Shown here: positions 41,991 through 50,466 of the stretch, one piece after another | How positions within the stretch are numbered: the first letter of the stretch is position 1 | How the letters are laid out: every line of letters starts with the position of its first letter | NCBI GenBank assembly: GCA_050692915.1 | Contig: JBOGVU010000002.1 | Span: 16,871-80,870 of the forward strand | Length of the DNA stretch: 64,000 bases | Origin: CALAEC01 sp050692915 | GTDB taxonomy: Bacteria > Actinomycetota > UBA4738 > CALAEC01 | Direction: 5' to 3' | Made by a program: the position numbers and the translations under genes | The notes under the pieces: generated by a model | Database searches by the model: none | What the model was told of the DNA's origin: nothing | Seen by the model: only the letters and a program-made list of their open reading frames with translations

Positions 41991-43612
41991 GGGCCATTCG
42001 CCTTGGGGTGCCGGAGGTCGAACGCGGGCCGCTCCGACCGGATCGCGGCCAGCCCCTCGAAGTTGTGCTCCGGCGGCGGCGAGGAGGTGGTCCACTCCAG
42101 CGAGTTCCCGCCCCAGGGATCGTCCCCGGCCTGCTCGCGGCGCTGGCGGGACCGCGCCACGTTGGCCAGGAACGCCACCACCGACAGAGCCAGGAGCCCA
42201 GCACCAGCCGTGGCCAGGACGTTCAGCCCGGTCCAGCCGTCCGTGGGCAGGTAGTCGGCCACCCGCCGGGGCATCCCCCGGAGCCCCAGGAGATGGAGCG
42301 GGAAGAACGTGAGGTTGAACCCCACGAACATCGTCCAGAACGTCACCTTCCCCAGGCCCTCGCCGAGGCGCCAGCCGGTGAACTTCGGCCACCAGAAGTG
42401 GATCGCGGCGAAGATGGCGAATACGCTCCCCCCCATGATCGTGTAGTGGAAGTGGGCCACCACGAACTGCGTGTCCTGGACGTGGAAGTCGAGCGGCGGG
42501 CTGGCCACCATGACGCCGGTGATCCCCCCGAGGAGGAAGTTCAGCAGGAACCCGAGGGCGAACAGCATAGGGGTGGGGAACGTGAGATGGCCTCGCCACA
42601 TCGTGCCGATCCAGTTGAAGAACTTGATCCCGGTGGGCACCGCGATCAGGAACGACATCGCGGCGAAGAACGGGTTCGACACCGCTCCGGTGGTGAACAT
42701 GTGGTGGGCCCACACCCCCATCGACAGGCCGGCGATGGCCAGGGTGGCCAGGACCAGGCCGACGTAGCCGAACAGGGGCTTTCGGCTGAACACCGGCACG
42801 ATCTCGCTGATCACTCCGAAGAACGGCAGGATCATGATGTAGACCTCGGGGTGCCCGAGGAACCAGAACAGGTGCTGGTAGAGGACCGGGCTGCCGCCGG
42901 CGGCCGGGTCGAAGAACACGCCGCCGAGGCGCCGGTCCACGATCAGCATCGTGAACGCCGTGGCCAAGGGGGGGAACGACACCAGGATCAGGAGGGAGTT
43001 CACCAGGACGGTCCAGGTGAACAGGGGGAGCCGCCACATCGTCATCCCCGGCGCCCTGAACAGGAGCGTCGTCGTCAGGAAGTTGATCCCGCCCATGATG
43101 CTCGAGGCGCTGGTGAGCAGGAGTCCCACCAGCCACAGATCGAGGCCGGGGCCGGATGCGTACCGCGCCTCAGACAGCGGCGCGTACGCCGTCCACCCCG
43201 CATCCGCCGCCCCCGTACCCGTGCCGAAGCCCGCAAACACCAGGAGTCCGCCGGCCAGGAACAGCCAGTAGGACAGCGCGTTCAGCCTGGGGAACGCCAT
43301 GTCGGGCGCCCCGATCTGGAGGGGGAGGAGGTAGTTGGCCAGCCCGATCCCGAACGGGGCCACGAACAGGAAGATCATGGCCGTCCCGTGGATGGTGAAC
43401 AGCTCGTTGTAGGTGTCGACCCCCACGACCTGGAGCCCCGGCGCGGCCAGCTCGGCCCGCATCGCCAGGGAGAACAGGCCCGCGATCAGGAAGAACGCGA
43501 ACGTGGTGACCATGTACAGGATCCCGATCCGCTTGTGGTCCGTGGTGGTGAGCCAGTCCACGCCGCCGGGGGATGGAGGCTGCCGCTCGGCCCGCTCGAC
43601 GACGGTGGTCAT
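41987..43612 (-). CDS. ctaD: cytochrome c oxidase subunit I
   Basis: The 541-residue protein is the catalytic aa3-type haem-copper oxidase subunit with twelve helices. The haem a ligand lies in TIHGTAMIFLF. The CuB and cross-linked Tyr site is WFLGHPEVYIMILPFFG, the two further CuB His are in WAHHMF, and haem a3 and a ligands are in VVAHFHYTIMGG. The HPEVY sequence is that of an A-type oxidase with a full D/K-channel set (GHPEVY, SFPPLATAF). It reduces O2 and pumps protons. The ATG at 43612 overlaps the ctaC stop. Confidence 0.96.
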   Translation of the reverse strand: MTTVVERAERQPPSPGGVDWLTTTDHKRIGILYMVTTFAFFLIAGLFSLAMRAELAAPGLQVVGVDTYNELFTIHGTAMIFLFVAPFGIGLANYLLPLQIGAPDMAFPRLNALSYWLFLAGGLLVFAGFGTGTGAADAGWTAYAPLSEARYASGPGLDLWLVGLLLTSASSIMGGINFLTTTLLFRAPGMTMWRLPLFTWTVLVNSLLILVSFPPLATAFTMLIVDRRLGGVFFDPAAGGSPVLYQHLFWFLGHPEVYIMILPFFGVISEIVPVFSRKPLFGYVGLVLATLAIAGLSMGVWAHHMFTTGAVSNPFFAAMSFLIAVPTGIKFFNWIGTMWRGHLTFPTPMLFALGFLLNFLLGGITGVMVASPPLDFHVQDTQFVVAHFHYTIMGGSVFAIFAAIHFWWPKFTGWRLGEGLGKVTFWTMFVGFNLTFFPLHLLGLRGMPRRVADYLPTDGWTGLNVLATAGAGLLALSVVAFLANVARSRQRREQAGDDPWGGNSLEWTTSSPPPEHNFEGLAAIRSERPAFDLRHPKANGP

Positions 43613-44301
43613 GTCGACTGTCGCTGGAGCCAGGCCTCGAACTCGGCCTCCGGCACGGCCCGGATCGTGAACCGCATCCGCCAGTGATCCAAGCCGCAGA
43701 ACTCCGCGCACCGACCCTGGTACGTTCCGGGTCGGTCGATGGTCAGGTCGAACCCCGTGGTGCGCCCGGGGATGGCGTCCCGCTTGAACAGGAAGTCCGG
43801 CACGAAGAAGGAGTGGATCACGTCGGGCGAGCTCAGCAGGATCCGGACCGGCCGGCCCACCGGGAGGACGGCCTCGGGCGGGTCCTCGGCCGTGCCAAAG
43901 ACTGCTGCCCCGGTCTCGTACGTGAACCGCCACGACCAGTTGAATGCCTCCACCCGGACCGTGGCCGCGGGTTCGGCGTCGAGGTCCTCGACCCTGGTCT
44001 CGACCCGGTAGGTGAGCAGGAACAGGCCGAGCACGATGAGGACGGGGAGCATCGTGTAGGCGATCTCCAGCCCGAGGTGCTCCCGGAACTGCGGGGGCAT
44101 GTTGTCGTCGCCGGGCCGGCGACGGTACCGGATCGTCGCCCAGAGGATGAGCCCGGACACGACGGCGGTGACCCCGAGGCCCGCCCATAGGAATACCCTC
44201 CACAAGCCCTCGATCTCCCGGCCCTGACTGGTGGCCGCTCCCAGGCCCCCGCAGGAGGCCGCCAGCAGGAGGAGCGGCGAGGCCTGAAGGATCCGTCGCA
44301 C
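43609..44301 (-). CDS. ctaC: cytochrome c oxidase subunit II
   Basis: From GTG 44301 the protein has 230 residues. It starts with a lipoprotein-type signal (LLLLAASC), then two transmembrane helices (VFLWAGLGVTAVVSGLILWA and LEIAYTMLPVLIVLGLFLL) and a cupredoxin domain. The CuA site is complete: SPDVIHSFFVPDF gives a His, and CAEFCGLDHWRM gives both Cys, Glu, His and Met. It receives electrons from QcrC. A longer frame reaches a TTG at 44337, but the GTG fits the signal peptide better. No ribosome site is seen, so leaderless translation is possible. Confidence 0.92.
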   Translation of the reverse strand: MRRILQASPLLLLAASCGGLGAATSQGREIEGLWRVFLWAGLGVTAVVSGLILWATIRYRRRPGDDNMPPQFREHLGLEIAYTMLPVLIVLGLFLLTYRVETRVEDLDAEPAATVRVEAFNWSWRFTYETGAAVFGTAEDPPEAVLPVGRPVRILLSSPDVIHSFFVPDFLFKRDAIPGRTTGFDLTIDRPGTYQGRCAEFCGLDHWRMRFTIRAVPEAEFEAWLQRQST

Positions 44302-44575
44302 GGGCCCAGTGTGGCCCCCGGGCCGGGCCGTCCTCAAGTCGGGGTCGTCAAGAGGCCTCTGGCTGGGTAACTCTGTACGGCCGTGAACAAGATGGGGACC
44401 GAGGCACCGGATGCGTCACCGGCGATAGGCGCCAATCACCTAATCCACGGGGTCTTGGGAGAAGCCAAGGGACCCTCCGATCGAGGGGAGAGCAGCGTTC
44501 ACGATCGAGTAGTCACACGCGAGCACACACGACCTGAGCGGTCGCGAGCAAGGCACTATCGGTCGACCCAGGAGT

Positions 44576-45628
44576 CTATCGAGGGTCCGATCGGATATCG
44601 ACGACGACCTTCACGTCGTCGGGCTGGCGAGTGAGGGCCTCCTCCCATCGCTCGAGGGGGACGCGACGGGTGATGATCCGTTTGAGCCAGCGTCGGTCGG
44701 CCTGCGAGAGGGCCCGGCCCGCGGCCTGGTAGTGTCGCCTTCCGGCATTGACGGAGCCGAACAGGGCGATGTTCTCCAGGACCAGTTCCTTGTTGAGGGC
44801 GTCGGCCTCCACCGGGTACCTCCGGTCGCTCCCGGAGAGGCCGGCCAAGGCGACCACCGCATTGGGGGCCACGTGGCGAAGGGCGTGGAAGGCCAGCTCT
44901 CCTACCCCGGTGCATTCAATGACCACGTCCACATCGTGGTCGAGCCGGTCGATGTCGGTGTGGTAGGTGGCACCGAGCTCCCTGACGAGCTCGGGTTTCG
45001 GGCCCTCGGTCGCCCGGTCCAGCACGTGGGTCTCCAGGCCGCGCTGGACGGCGATCATGGCCGCCAGGAGCCCCACGGGTCCGGCGCCGGTGACTAATGC
45101 GCGACGGAGGTCCGCCTCCGCCCGGGACGCGATGCGGTCGACGTGGTCCCAGCATTTGGCCACGACACTGGTCGGCTCGAGAAGCACGGCTTCGTCTCCG
45201 AGGGAAGGGTCGACCCTAACCAGGTGGTGGGCGCGGAGACGGTAGCGCTCCCGCATGAAGCCGTCTCGCTCCTTGATGCCGTGCTCGGTGTAGCGGCCGT
45301 TCCGGCACATGTCCCACTCCCCGGCAGCGCAGTTCACGCAAGGGTCCGGATCCGGATGCCGGACGAAGCCCACAACCGGGTCGCCGGGGGAGAGGGCGGC
45401 GTCCGCAGGAGCCTCGAGGACCCGGCCCAGCGACTCATGGCCTAGGACCAGCCGATCGCGCCCGGGCGGAGGCCAGCCGTAGTCACCGGCGACGATCTCT
45501 TCGTCGGTCCCGCACACCCCGACGGCCACGGCCTCGACGAGGACCGGTCCATCCTCATAGGGCGGCTCGGGGACGTCCATGAGAGAGGCGCTCGTCGGCC
45601 TCTTCGGGATGACCGTGACGCCCTTCAC
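44576..45628 (-). CDS. zinc-dependent glucose/sugar dehydrogenase (MDR family)
   Basis: The 350-residue protein belongs to the zinc-containing medium-chain dehydrogenases, closest in pattern to glucose 1-dehydrogenase. The catalytic zinc region reads VGVCGTDEEI and LGHESLG. The structural zinc loop is reduced (DPCVNCAAGEWDMC has three Cys). The Rossmann fold shows TGAGPVGLLAAM near residue 178. Glucose dehydrogenases of this kind feed a non-phosphorylative sugar path with NADP. A GH15 glucoamylase-type gene lies next to it on the opposite strand, so both may act on glucose release and oxidation. The start is GTG 45628. Confidence 0.85.
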   Translation of the reverse strand: MKGVTVIPKRPTSASLMDVPEPPYEDGPVLVEAVAVGVCGTDEEIVAGDYGWPPPGRDRLVLGHESLGRVLEAPADAALSPGDPVVGFVRHPDPDPCVNCAAGEWDMCRNGRYTEHGIKERDGFMRERYRLRAHHLVRVDPSLGDEAVLLEPTSVVAKCWDHVDRIASRAEADLRRALVTGAGPVGLLAAMIAVQRGLETHVLDRATEGPKPELVRELGATYHTDIDRLDHDVDVVIECTGVGELAFHALRHVAPNAVVALAGLSGSDRRYPVEADALNKELVLENIALFGSVNAGRRHYQAAGRALSQADRRWLKRIITRRVPLERWEEALTRQPDDVKVVVDIRSDPR

Positions 45629-45705
45629 AGTCTGCGGGCCACCACATCGTCAGCATACGCTCGGGGTCGTCGCTGGTCGTCCCCTCCAGTGGGAGAATCG
45701 GTCCG

Positions 45706-47520
45706 GTGACGCTTCGAATAGAGGACTATGCGCTGATCGGGGACCTGCAGACGGCGGCGTTGGTGGGTCGCGACGGGTCGATCGACTGGCTGTGCCTCCC
45801 GCGGTTCGACTCCGGGGCGTGCTTTGCCGCCCTGCTCGGGGCGTCTCAGCACGGGCGTTGGCTCCTCGCTCCGTCCGGGGAGATCCGGCGCTCCTCCCGG
45901 CGCTACCGGAGCGACTCCCTCGTGCTCGAGACGGAGTTCGAGACTGAGGACGGGAGGGTCTCGGTCGTTGACTGCATGCCCCCCCGAGCCCACGACCCCA
46001 GCCTGGTGCGGGTGGTCCACGGCCTCGGCGGGCGTGTGTCGATGGGCATGGAACTGGTGATCAGGTTCGACTACGGCTCGGTCGTGCCGTGGGTCCGTCG
46101 CCTCGGTGGAGGTCTGTGGGCCGTCGCCGGGCCCGATGCCCTCTTCCTCCAGTCGGATGTCGAGGTATCTGGGCGGGACCTCACGACGGTGTCCGACTTC
46201 GCCGTGACTGCCGGCGAACGCCGTTCCTTCGTGCTGACCTGGAGAGCGTCGCACCGGCGCCCTCCACGGGTGCTGGATGCAGGGCGCGCCGTGAACGACA
46301 CGGAGGAGTGGTGGCGCAGATGGTCGGAGCGGTGCACCTACCGTGGGCCGTGGCGCGACCAGGTGGTGCGGTCCCTCATTACTCTCAAGGCCCTGACGTA
46401 CCAGCCGACGGGCGGCATCGTTGCCGCGGTCACGACCTCGCTCCCTGAGCATCTCGGAGGCGTGAGGAACTGGGACTATCGGTACTGCTGGATCCGGGAT
46501 GCGACCTTTACCCTGTACGCCCTTATGTCGGGGGGGTATCGTTCCGAGGCACGGGCCTGGCGCGACTGGCTCCTTCGGTCCATTGCCGGCCAGCCTGATG
46601 AGATGCAGATCCTGTACGGACCCGCAGGTGAGCGTCGTCTCGAGGAGCGGGAGCTGGAACGGCTCCCCGGGTACGAAGGTTCGCGGCCTGTCCGTATCGG
46701 CAACGCCGCCGAGGGGCAGCTTCAGCTCGACGTGTACGGCGAAGTCATGGACGGCATGCACCAGGCCCGCCGCCACCGGATCGGTCCGTCGAGTCCGGGC
46801 TGGGACGTCCAGCGCGTGCTGATGGAGTTCCTCGAGTCCAGATGGACCCAGCCGGACGAGGGGATCTGGGAGATGCGCGGCCGACCGCAGCACTTCACGC
46901 ACTCCAAGGTGATGGCATGGGTGGGCATGGATCGGGCCGTCAAGGCCGTCGAGCGGTACGGGCTCGATGGGCCCGTGGATCGCTGGAGGCGCCTCAGGGA
47001 GGAGATCCACCAGCAGGTGTGCCGCAACGGCTACGACCCGAACCGAAACACCTTCACACAGTCCTACGGCTCGCCGAACCTGGACGCCGCCCTGCTGATG
47101 ATCTCGCTCGTCGGGTTCCTGCCGCCCGAGGACCATCGAGTGCGAGGAACGGTGGAGGCGATCCAGCGGGAGCTATCCCGCGACGGTTTCGTGCAGCGCT
47201 ATTCGACGGAGACGTCCGGGGCGGTGGATGGTCTCCCCGGCAGGGAGGGAGCGTTCCTGCCGTGCACCTTCTGGCTCGTCGATAACCTGTGCATGCTGGG
47301 GCGAAGGGCGGAGGCAGCCGATCTTTTCCGTCGGCTCCTCTCGGTATGCAACGACGTGGGGTTGCTGTCGGAGGAGTACGATCCCGCAGCGGGCCGCCTG
47401 CTTGGGAACTTCCCCCAGGCCTTCACGCACGTCGGGTTGATCAATAGCGCCCTCAATCTCTCCCCTGCGGGCGGCCCGGCCCACCATCGGTCGGCCGCTG
47501 TGGTTCCCTCCGCAGGCTGA
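45706..47520 (+). CDS. glycoside hydrolase family 15 protein (glucoamylase/trehalase-like)
   Basis: The 604-residue cytoplasmic protein starts at GTG 45706. An N-terminal beta-sandwich (RIEDYALIGDLQTAALVGRDGSIDWLCLPRFDS) precedes an (alpha/alpha)6 barrel with the GH15 landmarks RNWDYRYCWIRDATFTLYAL, IGNAAEGQLQLDVYGEVMD and the end block LSEEYDPAAGRLLGNFPQAFTHVGL. Catalysis uses two Glu, one near the barrel middle and one in the LLSEE block. Actinobacterial homologues are mostly trehalases or glucoamylases. A C-terminal remnant of a second GH15 gene lies at 6079. It is divergent from the sugar dehydrogenase 77 bases away. Confidence 0.9.
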   Translation: MTLRIEDYALIGDLQTAALVGRDGSIDWLCLPRFDSGACFAALLGASQHGRWLLAPSGEIRRSSRRYRSDSLVLETEFETEDGRVSVVDCMPPRAHDPSLVRVVHGLGGRVSMGMELVIRFDYGSVVPWVRRLGGGLWAVAGPDALFLQSDVEVSGRDLTTVSDFAVTAGERRSFVLTWRASHRRPPRVLDAGRAVNDTEEWWRRWSERCTYRGPWRDQVVRSLITLKALTYQPTGGIVAAVTTSLPEHLGGVRNWDYRYCWIRDATFTLYALMSGGYRSEARAWRDWLLRSIAGQPDEMQILYGPAGERRLEERELERLPGYEGSRPVRIGNAAEGQLQLDVYGEVMDGMHQARRHRIGPSSPGWDVQRVLMEFLESRWTQPDEGIWEMRGRPQHFTHSKVMAWVGMDRAVKAVERYGLDGPVDRWRRLREEIHQQVCRNGYDPNRNTFTQSYGSPNLDAALLMISLVGFLPPEDHRVRGTVEAIQRELSRDGFVQRYSTETSGAVDGLPGREGAFLPCTFWLVDNLCMLGRRAEAADLFRRLLSVCNDVGLLSEEYDPAAGRLLGNFPQAFTHVGLINSALNLSPAGGPAHHRSAAVVPSAG

Positions 47521-47603
47521 TAGTCGCCGCGAGGCATCGCTCGCTGTTCTCCCTGCGACTGCATGCGACTCCCTGCGACTCCCTGGGTTGCGGGCCAGCG
47601 CCA

Positions 47604-48155
47604 TTACGCGGATCGTCGCAGCTGGAACGCCACCACCACCTCGGCGAAGCCCCTGAACATCGCCGAGAACCCCACCCAGAGCAGGATCAGGTCGGCCCGA
47701 GCGGGGAAGAGCCGCTGGGACGCCCAGAAGCCCAGCAGGATCTCCAGGATCCCCACCACCACGCCGAGCCACCACAGCTCGCCCTCCTCCTTGGTGGCGA
47801 CCGAGGCCACCAGGTCGAAGGTGCCCTTGAACACCAGCAGGAACCCGAGGATCGCGGCGAGCTCCACGAACGTGGCGATCGGCCGGAGGAACGCCCAGAT
47901 GCCCCCTATCGCGAACACCACCCCAAGGAGGACGTGAGCCCATCCCCACCCCCTGCGCATCGACGAGACGAAGAACTCATTGAAGCTCGCGAGCAGGAGG
48001 ACGATCCCGAGCAGCGTGCCCACCGCCGCGAGGGACGCGAGGTCGAATCGGAGCACGATCAGAGAGATCAGGAACCACAGGATCCCCGTGACAAGAAGCA
48101 CCCACCAGGGGCCGGCGAAGGTCCGGAACATGGCTCGGTTCGACGATGCTTTCAC
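47604..48155 (-). CDS. HdeD-family membrane protein (DUF308)
   Basis: The 183-residue protein starts at GTG 48155 behind AAGGAGTG. Six hydrophobic helices occur as three repeats of a helix pair (WWVLLVTGILWFLISLIVL, LLGIVLLLASFNEFF, WAHVLLGVVFAIGGIWAFL, ILGFLLVFKGTFDLVASV, WLGVVVGILEILLGFWAS, LILLWVGFSAMFRGFAEVV). This repeat layout is typical of the HdeD/DUF308 family, linked to acid stress in enterobacteria but of unknown role in actinobacteria. Confidence 0.87.
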   Translation of the reverse strand: MKASSNRAMFRTFAGPWWVLLVTGILWFLISLIVLRFDLASLAAVGTLLGIVLLLASFNEFFVSSMRRGWGWAHVLLGVVFAIGGIWAFLRPIATFVELAAILGFLLVFKGTFDLVASVATKEEGELWWLGVVVGILEILLGFWASQRLFPARADLILLWVGFSAMFRGFAEVVVAFQLRRSA

Positions 48156-48247
48156 GGATCACTCCTTTCGCGCGCTAGGCGGGAGGGCCAGGTACTTCCA
48201 TCGCCGCTAGTGTGAACGAGCGAGTATGAGGAAGGAAGGGGGAGCGG

Positions 48248-48760
48248 ATGTTCGAGATGGGAACGGCTGCGTGGGCCATCGCGGCGAGGAGCGCCCTCGT
48301 CTACCTGGCCGTGTTCGCCGGATTGCGCCTGGCCGGCAAGCGAGAGCTCGGCCAGATGACCGTGTTCGACCTGGTCGTTGTCCTGCTGGTCGCGAACGCC
48401 GTCCAGAACGCGATGACCGGGCCAGATTTCTCCGTTCAGGGCGGGATCCTGGCTGCGTTCGTGCTGGTCCTCCTCAACCGGGCCGTCGCCCTCCTTCGCC
48501 TGCGGGGAGGGCCGTGGGGACGGTTCATCGAGGGGACGCCCACGGTGCTCGTCGAGGACGGCGACCTCATCGAGCCGCACCTGCGCCGTGAAGGCCTGGA
48601 GCGGGCGGAGCTCGAGATGGTGGTCAGGGAGCATGGAGTGGAATCCCTCGGCGACGTGAAGCTGGCCGTCCTGGAGACCGACGGATCCATCAGCATCGTG
48701 CCGATGGCCTCCCGGGTGGTCCGAACCCGCAAACGCGTCCGTCAGCTCAGGAAGCACTGA
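48248..48760 (+). CDS. DUF421 (YetF-like) membrane protein
   Basis: The 170-residue protein starts at an ATG behind GGAAGGGGGAGCGG. Three N-terminal helices include VYLAVFAGLRLAGKRELGQMTVFDLVVVLLVANAVQNAM, the signature GKRELGQ-x-x-xFD of DUF421. The cytoplasmic C-terminal domain (LVEDGDLIEPHLRREGL, then ELEMVVREHGVESLGDVKLAVLETDGSISIV) is also typical. YetF-like proteins are found in sporulation and stress contexts, and the biochemical role is unknown. Confidence 0.88.
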   Translation: MFEMGTAAWAIAARSALVYLAVFAGLRLAGKRELGQMTVFDLVVVLLVANAVQNAMTGPDFSVQGGILAAFVLVLLNRAVALLRLRGGPWGRFIEGTPTVLVEDGDLIEPHLRREGLERAELEMVVREHGVESLGDVKLAVLETDGSISIVPMASRVVRTRKRVRQLRKH

Positions 48761-48784
48761 ACGCGCTGGAAGCTGAGGCCGAGA

Positions 48785-48952
48785 ATGGGTTGCGCTGCAC
48801 GCCGCAGAAATCCCGCAGGATGCTTAGGGCTTCTCACGATCGTCCAGACCGGCTTCGAGAACGAGAACGACCGGGACGGTGTTGTGGAGGGCGGCTGGCC
48901 CAGGATCCTGGACGCGCTCGAGCGGGTCGTCGCGGAGCGGCGGTCCACCTGA
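48785..48952 (+). pseudogene. C-terminal remnant of an SRPBCC (AHSA1-like) protein
   Basis: A 55-codon frame ends LLTIVQTGFENENDRDGVVEGGWPRILDALERVVAERRST and stop. This is the closing strand and long helix of Activator-of-Hsp90-like SRPBCC proteins (compare GWPRILDALE with WDRLEEYL of the intact gene at 62090). The first two thirds of the fold are absent. Confidence 0.6.
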
Positions 48953-48969
48953 CGAGGAAGGAGACGGCG

Positions 48970-49113
48970 ATGCGGAAGGTGGTCATCAACGAGCAGCTCT
49001 CGCTGGACGGCGTGATGCAGGGTCCCGGCGGACCCGACGAGGACACCAGCGGCGGTGGGTGAGGCCTCGGCGCTCGGCATGGACTCCACCGGCGGCCTCC
49101 TCATCGGCCGGAG
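48970..49113 (+). pseudogene. N-terminal remnant of a RibD/dihydrofolate-reductase-like protein
   Basis: An ATG behind AGGAAGGAGACGGCG opens MRKVVINEQLSLDGVMQGPGGPDEDTSGG, the start of the DHFR-like (RibD C-terminal) family. After a frame change near 49055 the text reads GEASALGMDSTGGLLIGRR, which fits the next conserved block with an internal loss. The remainder is missing. With the preceding SRPBCC fragment it looks like a collapsed SRPBCC-DHFR gene pair. Confidence 0.55.
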
Positions 49114-49159
49114 GTCGTCGATGACCACGGCGGCTCGTCCGGACGTCGCTCCGTCGGTT

Positions 49160-49618
49160 TCAGTCCAGTAGCGCCTGCTGCTCGGGCGTCGGGTTCGGTG
49201 AATGATCTTCATAGATGGTCACCCGGTTGCCCTCCGTATCCTTGAACGTCGCGAACAAGCCGAGACCTGGCATGTCGTCCACCTCGCCACCCTGAACGGC
49301 AGGCAGGAACTCGCCACCGGCCGCCTTGACCCTCTTCATCACCTCACGAAGGTCGTCCACCAGGATGGTGATCTTGGTTTGCTCACCTGGTTCGGCCTTC
49401 TTGTAGAACCCGCCGTTGATCGCGCCGGGCTTTCTTGGCATCCGGTTCTCTTCGTTGGTTTCCGTGGTGAACGCCAGCATGAAATCTCCCGCATCCGGAC
49501 CCAGCTGAGTGATCTGCCAGCCAAAGACGCTCTCGTAGAATCTCCGCACGCGCTCGCTATCCTNNNNNNNNNNGGCCGGCATCTCGAAATGCACAACTGG
49601 GTACATCCTCTCGGTCAT
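49160..49618 (-). CDS. VOC protein containing the assembly gap
   Basis: The 152-residue frame begins MTERMYPVVHFEMPA and continues, across an assembly gap, with RVRRFYESVFGWQITQLGPDAGDFML. It ends NRVTIYEDHSPNPTPEQQALLD. The paired modules (one around the gap, the other from KITILVDDLREVMKRVKAAGG) mark a VOC protein. The ten N fall near codons 16-19, and the frame happens to be kept, so a few residues are unknown. Its start overlaps the DUF1905 stop by four bases on the same strand. Confidence 0.75.
   Translation of the reverse strand: MTERMYPVVHFEMPAXXXXDSERVRRFYESVFGWQITQLGPDAGDFMLAFTTETNEENRMPRKPGAINGGFYKKAEPGEQTKITILVDDLREVMKRVKAAGGEFLPAVQGGEVDDMPGLGLFATFKDTEGNRVTIYEDHSPNPTPEQQALLD
49564..49573. 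other. ten-N scaffold gap
   Basis: Ten consecutive N interrupt the VOC gene. The gap is an assembly join and its true length is unknown, so the order of genes across it rests on scaffolding. Confidence 0.95.
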
Positions 49619-49875
49619 CTCGAGCCCCTCCTCGTCTCCAGCCGGGTCTTCAGGTGGACGGTCACCATCTCACCCGCTTGCTTCCCGATCGCCCTGCACA
49701 GGGCGGCCTTCACCGGCAACTTGTGCGTGCCATCACCCATGGCCATGAACGAACTCTTAAAGGAGTGGCCGTCGATCGTGCCTCGGACCTTCACGAGACC
49801 CCGAGTCCCGAAGAAGGAGACCGAACCTGGCCAGACCACGTAGGTCCACCCGCCCTCCGCGGGACTCTTCTGCAA
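49615..49875 (-). CDS. DUF1905-domain protein, start uncertain
   Basis: The 86-residue frame reads KSPAEGGWTYVVWPGSVSFFGTRGLVKVRGTIDGHSFKSSFMAMGDGTHKLPVKAALCRAIGKQAGEMVTVHL (given in parts over residues 3-74). This matches the DUF1905 fold, which is often fused to a YdeI-like helix pair and has no known activity. Only a TTG (49875) is available as start. A strong ATG with context lies upstream in another frame (MASHATQDEVV). One extra base there would explain the break, so the 5' end may be frameshifted. Confidence 0.65.
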   Translation of the reverse strand: MQKSPAEGGWTYVVWPGSVSFFGTRGLVKVRGTIDGHSFKSSFMAMGDGTHKLPVKAALCRAIGKQAGEMVTVHLKTRLETRRGSR

Positions 49876-50025
49876 GATCGCGTGAATCGCCGGTTCACTA
49901 CCTCATCCTGCGTCGCGTGGCTTGCCATCGTGCTCCCTCCCTTCGGCTGTTCACGCCTCCGCCTGGCCTCTCGGGCCCGACTGCTCAATTGCGTGTCGGC
50001 ACCTGCGGGCGCTTCTCACTGGGGA

Positions 50026-50051
50026 TGTCGAGACCAGAGGGCCGGCCTCGA
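50026..50051 (+). promoter_or_regulatory. candidate ECF42-type promoter
   Basis: TGTCGA at 50026-50031 and CGA at 50049-50051 are separated by 17 bases, which fits the promoter pattern described for the ECF42 sigma group. Transcription would start about 40 bases before the DGPF protein gene, consistent with autoregulation by the sigma factor encoded behind it. Confidence 0.5.
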
Positions 50052-50094
50052 CACGTCGGGTGAGAGAATCCGTCGAGACTCAGAGGAGGCATCC

Positions 50095-50466
50095 GTGAAG
50101 TACCTGCTCCTGATCTATGTGAACCCCGCCTCCCGGCAGGTCTGGGAGGCCCTTCCGGAGGACCAGCGGGCCGAGGGCTTTCGGGCCCATGCCGCCCTGG
50201 ACGAGGAGCTGGCCGCCTCCGGAGAGCTGATCGTGTCCGAGGCCCTGTCCGATGAGTCCCTGGCCAAGCGGGTCTCGGAGCGGGAGGGGAGGACGGTCGC
50301 TAGCGACGGCCCGTTCGCCGAGGCCAAGGAGTTCCTGGCGGGCATCTACCTCATCGAGTGCGAGAGCATGGACCGGGCGGTCGAGGTTGCCGCCAGGATG
50401 CCGGAGGCCCCGGTCGGCGAGATCGAGGTGCGGCCGGTCATGGACCTCAAGGGAATGGAGATGTGA
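50095..50466 (+). CDS. YCII-related DGPF protein
   Basis: The 123-residue protein starts at GTG 50095 behind AGAGGAGGC. It has the YCII/DGPF fold: MKYLLLIYVNPASRQVW, then a central helix, then the eponymous motif DGPFAEAKEFLAGIYLIE and a final strand VGEIEVRPVMDL. DGPF proteins are the conserved partners of ECF42 sigma factors. Their exact role is not established. Its stop overlaps the sigma gene start (GTGA), a strict translational coupling. Confidence 0.9.
   Translation: MKYLLLIYVNPASRQVWEALPEDQRAEGFRAHAALDEELAASGELIVSEALSDESLAKRVSEREGRTVASDGPFAEAKEFLAGIYLIECESMDRAVEVAARMPEAPVGEIEVRPVMDLKGMEM

Noticed and set aside
41945..43687. Long + strand frame opposite the oxidase genes
   Set aside because: It is antisense to ctaD and encodes a His/Arg/Glu-rich sequence without family features.
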